From: Thermotogaceae bacterium | Lineage (GTDB): Bacteria; Thermotogota; Thermotogae; Thermotogales; Thermotogaceae | Direction: 5' to 3' | Length of the DNA: 6,793 nt | NCBI GenBank assembly: GCA_027038385.1 | Contig: JALVXE010000129.1 | Coordinates: 2,682 to 9,474, forward strand | In this document: one piece after another, positions 5,706 through 6,793 of the stretch | Position numbering within the stretch: the stretch's first letter is position 1 | Layout of the letters: the number at the start of each line of letters is the position of its first letter | Position numbers and translations under genes: made by a program | Notes under the pieces: model-generated | Databases searched by the model: none | The model's input: only the letters and a program-made list of their open reading frames with translations | What the model was told of the DNA's origin: nothing

Positions 5706-6793
5706 CGCAGATTCTCCTCAAAGCTCCCAGACAGCTTGAAGTTCACAAAGGATATTCCAGCGACTATCAGAAATATTATCATCGATATCGCAGACGCAAA
5801 TCCAAAGTCCTGCCCTCTGCCCCCTTCGAAAGCCAACTTGTACGTATAGGATATCAGTATGTCGGTAGCTCCAGCAGGAGTGTTCGTATTTGGAAGAGGT
5901 GGTCCTCCGCCTGTGAGCAGGTATATGTTTACGAAATTGTTAAAGTTGAAAGCAAAGGACCCAACGAGGAGAGGTGAAACTGTCGTCATGAGGAGCGGAA
6001 ATGTGATTCTCCAGAACCTTTTCCATCTCCCAGCTCCATCGATCTGAGCCGCTTCGTAAAGCTCGTCAGGTATGGACTGAAGGGCTCCCAAGGAAACCGT
6101 CATCATGTATGGGAATCCAAGCCAAGTGTTCACCGTTAGGACCGCGGTTTTAGCCCAAAACGGATCGTTGAACCACTTCAAAGGAGAAAGCCTCAGCTTT
6201 GGAAGGACGAACCTGTTTATTATTCCATAAGTCTCGTTGAACATACCGTTTTTCCAAACCAAAACGGATATGAACGCAGGGATCGCCCAGGGGATTATCA
6301 GGAGTGTCCTGTAGATCGTTCGCCCGCGAAGAGTCCTGTCGTTCAGAACGAGTGCAAAAGCTAATCCTATGACGAAGGTGAAGAGAACACTCAGAGTAGC
6401 CCAGGTGAAAGTCCACGAGAAGATCTTCAGGAAAGGTTTCGATATGTCGGGATCTTTTATTATCCTGAGAAAGTTTCTCCAACCTACAAAGCTTATATAG
6501 CCTATTACGAAATGTTTCTCACCGTTTTTTGATACATCGTAAAACGTCCCATCCTCTTCAATGAGTTTTTTTCCAGTGAGAGTGTTCACGATCACCATTT
6601 TTCTCCTGCCCCTAGCTTCATCCTGCTCGAACGAGATCCTGTAAAGTCTTTCGAACTTGAAGAACTTCCACTTACCGTCTCTGGCTATTCGGATGGCTAT
6701 CTTCTCGCCGTCTGGAGTGACGAACTCAGATCTGTACAGGTAATTCTGAACGATGTCCGCACCGAACTTTCCAGAGTTTGCATACGTGGTCTT
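5702..6793 (-). CDS. malF: Maltose/maltodextrin ABC transporter permease MalF (partial, N-terminus outside window)
   Basis: The visible C-terminal 363 residues run open to the window edge. An internal ATG at 6598 is not the start: the frame continues upstream for 65 codons without a stop (beginning KTTYANSGKFGADIV), and those residues fit the end of a MalF-type extracytoplasmic loop (P2). Then come GWRNFLRI, which resembles GWKNFTRV of E. coli MalF as I recall it, and five helices corresponding to MalF TM4-TM8. Other MalF hallmarks are VNTWLGFPYMM, the ATPase-contacting EAA loop EAAQIDGAG...FWRITFP (bases 6085-6026), SFAFNFNNFVNIYLLTGGGP, TPAGATDILISYTY, and AFEGGRGQDFG near the end. MalF pairs with MalG in the membrane and with a MalK-type ATPase to import maltose or maltodextrins delivered by MalE. 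The C-terminus looks complete. No malG follows; the EamA-type gene overlaps the stop by 4 bp. Upstream malE, and perhaps malG, would lie outside the window. Confidence 0.95.
   Translation of the reverse strand, partial: KTTYANSGKFGADIVQNYLYRSEFVTPDGEKIAIRIARDGKWKFFKFERLYRISFEQDEARGRRKMVIVNTLTGKKLIEEDGTFYDVSKNGEKHFVIGYISFVGWRNFLRIIKDPDISKPFLKIFSWTFTWATLSVLFTFVIGLAFALVLNDRTLRGRTIYRTLLIIPWAIPAFISVLVWKNGMFNETYGIINRFVLPKLRLSPLKWFNDPFWAKTAVLTVNTWLGFPYMMTVSLGALQSIPDELYEAAQIDGAGRWKRFWRITFPLLMTTVSPLLVGSFAFNFNNFVNIYLLTGGGPPLPNTNTPAGATDILISYTYKLAFEGGRGQDFGFASAISMIIFLIVAGISFVNFKLSGSFEENLR
5713..5719 (-). promoter_or_regulatory. Strong ribosome binding site for the GTG-started EamA-type gene
   Basis: GAGGAGA on the minus strand, core AGGAG 8 bases before the GTG at 5705, lies inside the last codons of malF. 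Its quality and spacing support the GTG as the real start and point to efficient coupled translation despite the non-ATG codon. Confidence 0.65.

Noticed and set aside
4894..5721. Open frame of 275 codons on the minus strand in another frame of the EamA-type gene
   Set aside because: Its translation is rich in Ser, Arg, Cys and His with no family motif, while the overlapping frame gives a clear EamA protein with a good ribosome binding site.
5702..6598. Taking malF as a complete 298-residue gene starting at the ATG at 6598
   Set aside because: The same frame stays open for 65 more codons to the window edge, and those residues fit the MalF external loop; a 298-residue form would lack TM1-TM3 and most of P2.

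Overview
The window holds five protein genes in two convergent blocks, with almost no intergenic DNA. Two of the genes run off the window ends. The likely source is a thermophilic member of the Thermotogota. That is an inference from Lys/Glu-rich proteins, heavy AGA/AGG arginine codon use, very tight gene packing and a MalF of the maltose type; no rRNA or marker gene is present to confirm it.

Plus-strand block (1-1169): the 3' end of an unrecognised, extremely acidic protein overlaps by ATGA the start of a complete membrane glycosyl-1-phosphate transferase of the MraY/WecA/TagO superfamily. This enzyme family loads a sugar phosphate onto a polyprenyl phosphate carrier for cell-surface glycan synthesis.

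Minus-strand block (6793-1157, read right to left): the order is the C-terminal part of a maltose/maltodextrin ABC permease MalF, an EamA/DMT-type ten-helix transporter, a DUF1848 protein with a radical-SAM-like cysteine cluster at its C-terminus, and a large hybrid sensor histidine kinase. The joints are a 4-bp overlap, a 1-bp gap and a gap of 24-30 bp, so the four genes look like one transcription unit. No malG follows malF; the EamA gene sits where malG would be expected.

The two blocks meet tail to tail with the wecA-like and kinase coding regions overlapping by 13 bp. The only candidate terminator there is a short hairpin inside the overlap. No stretch above about 30 bp lacks a gene, and I see no tRNA, rRNA, CRISPR array, insertion sequence or riboswitch.

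I did not find a clear new defence or mobile system. The items most worth following are the DUF1848 protein of unknown function linked to transport and sensing genes, the kinase with a degenerate receiver whose phosphorylation site is Glu, and the malF gene without an adjacent malG.
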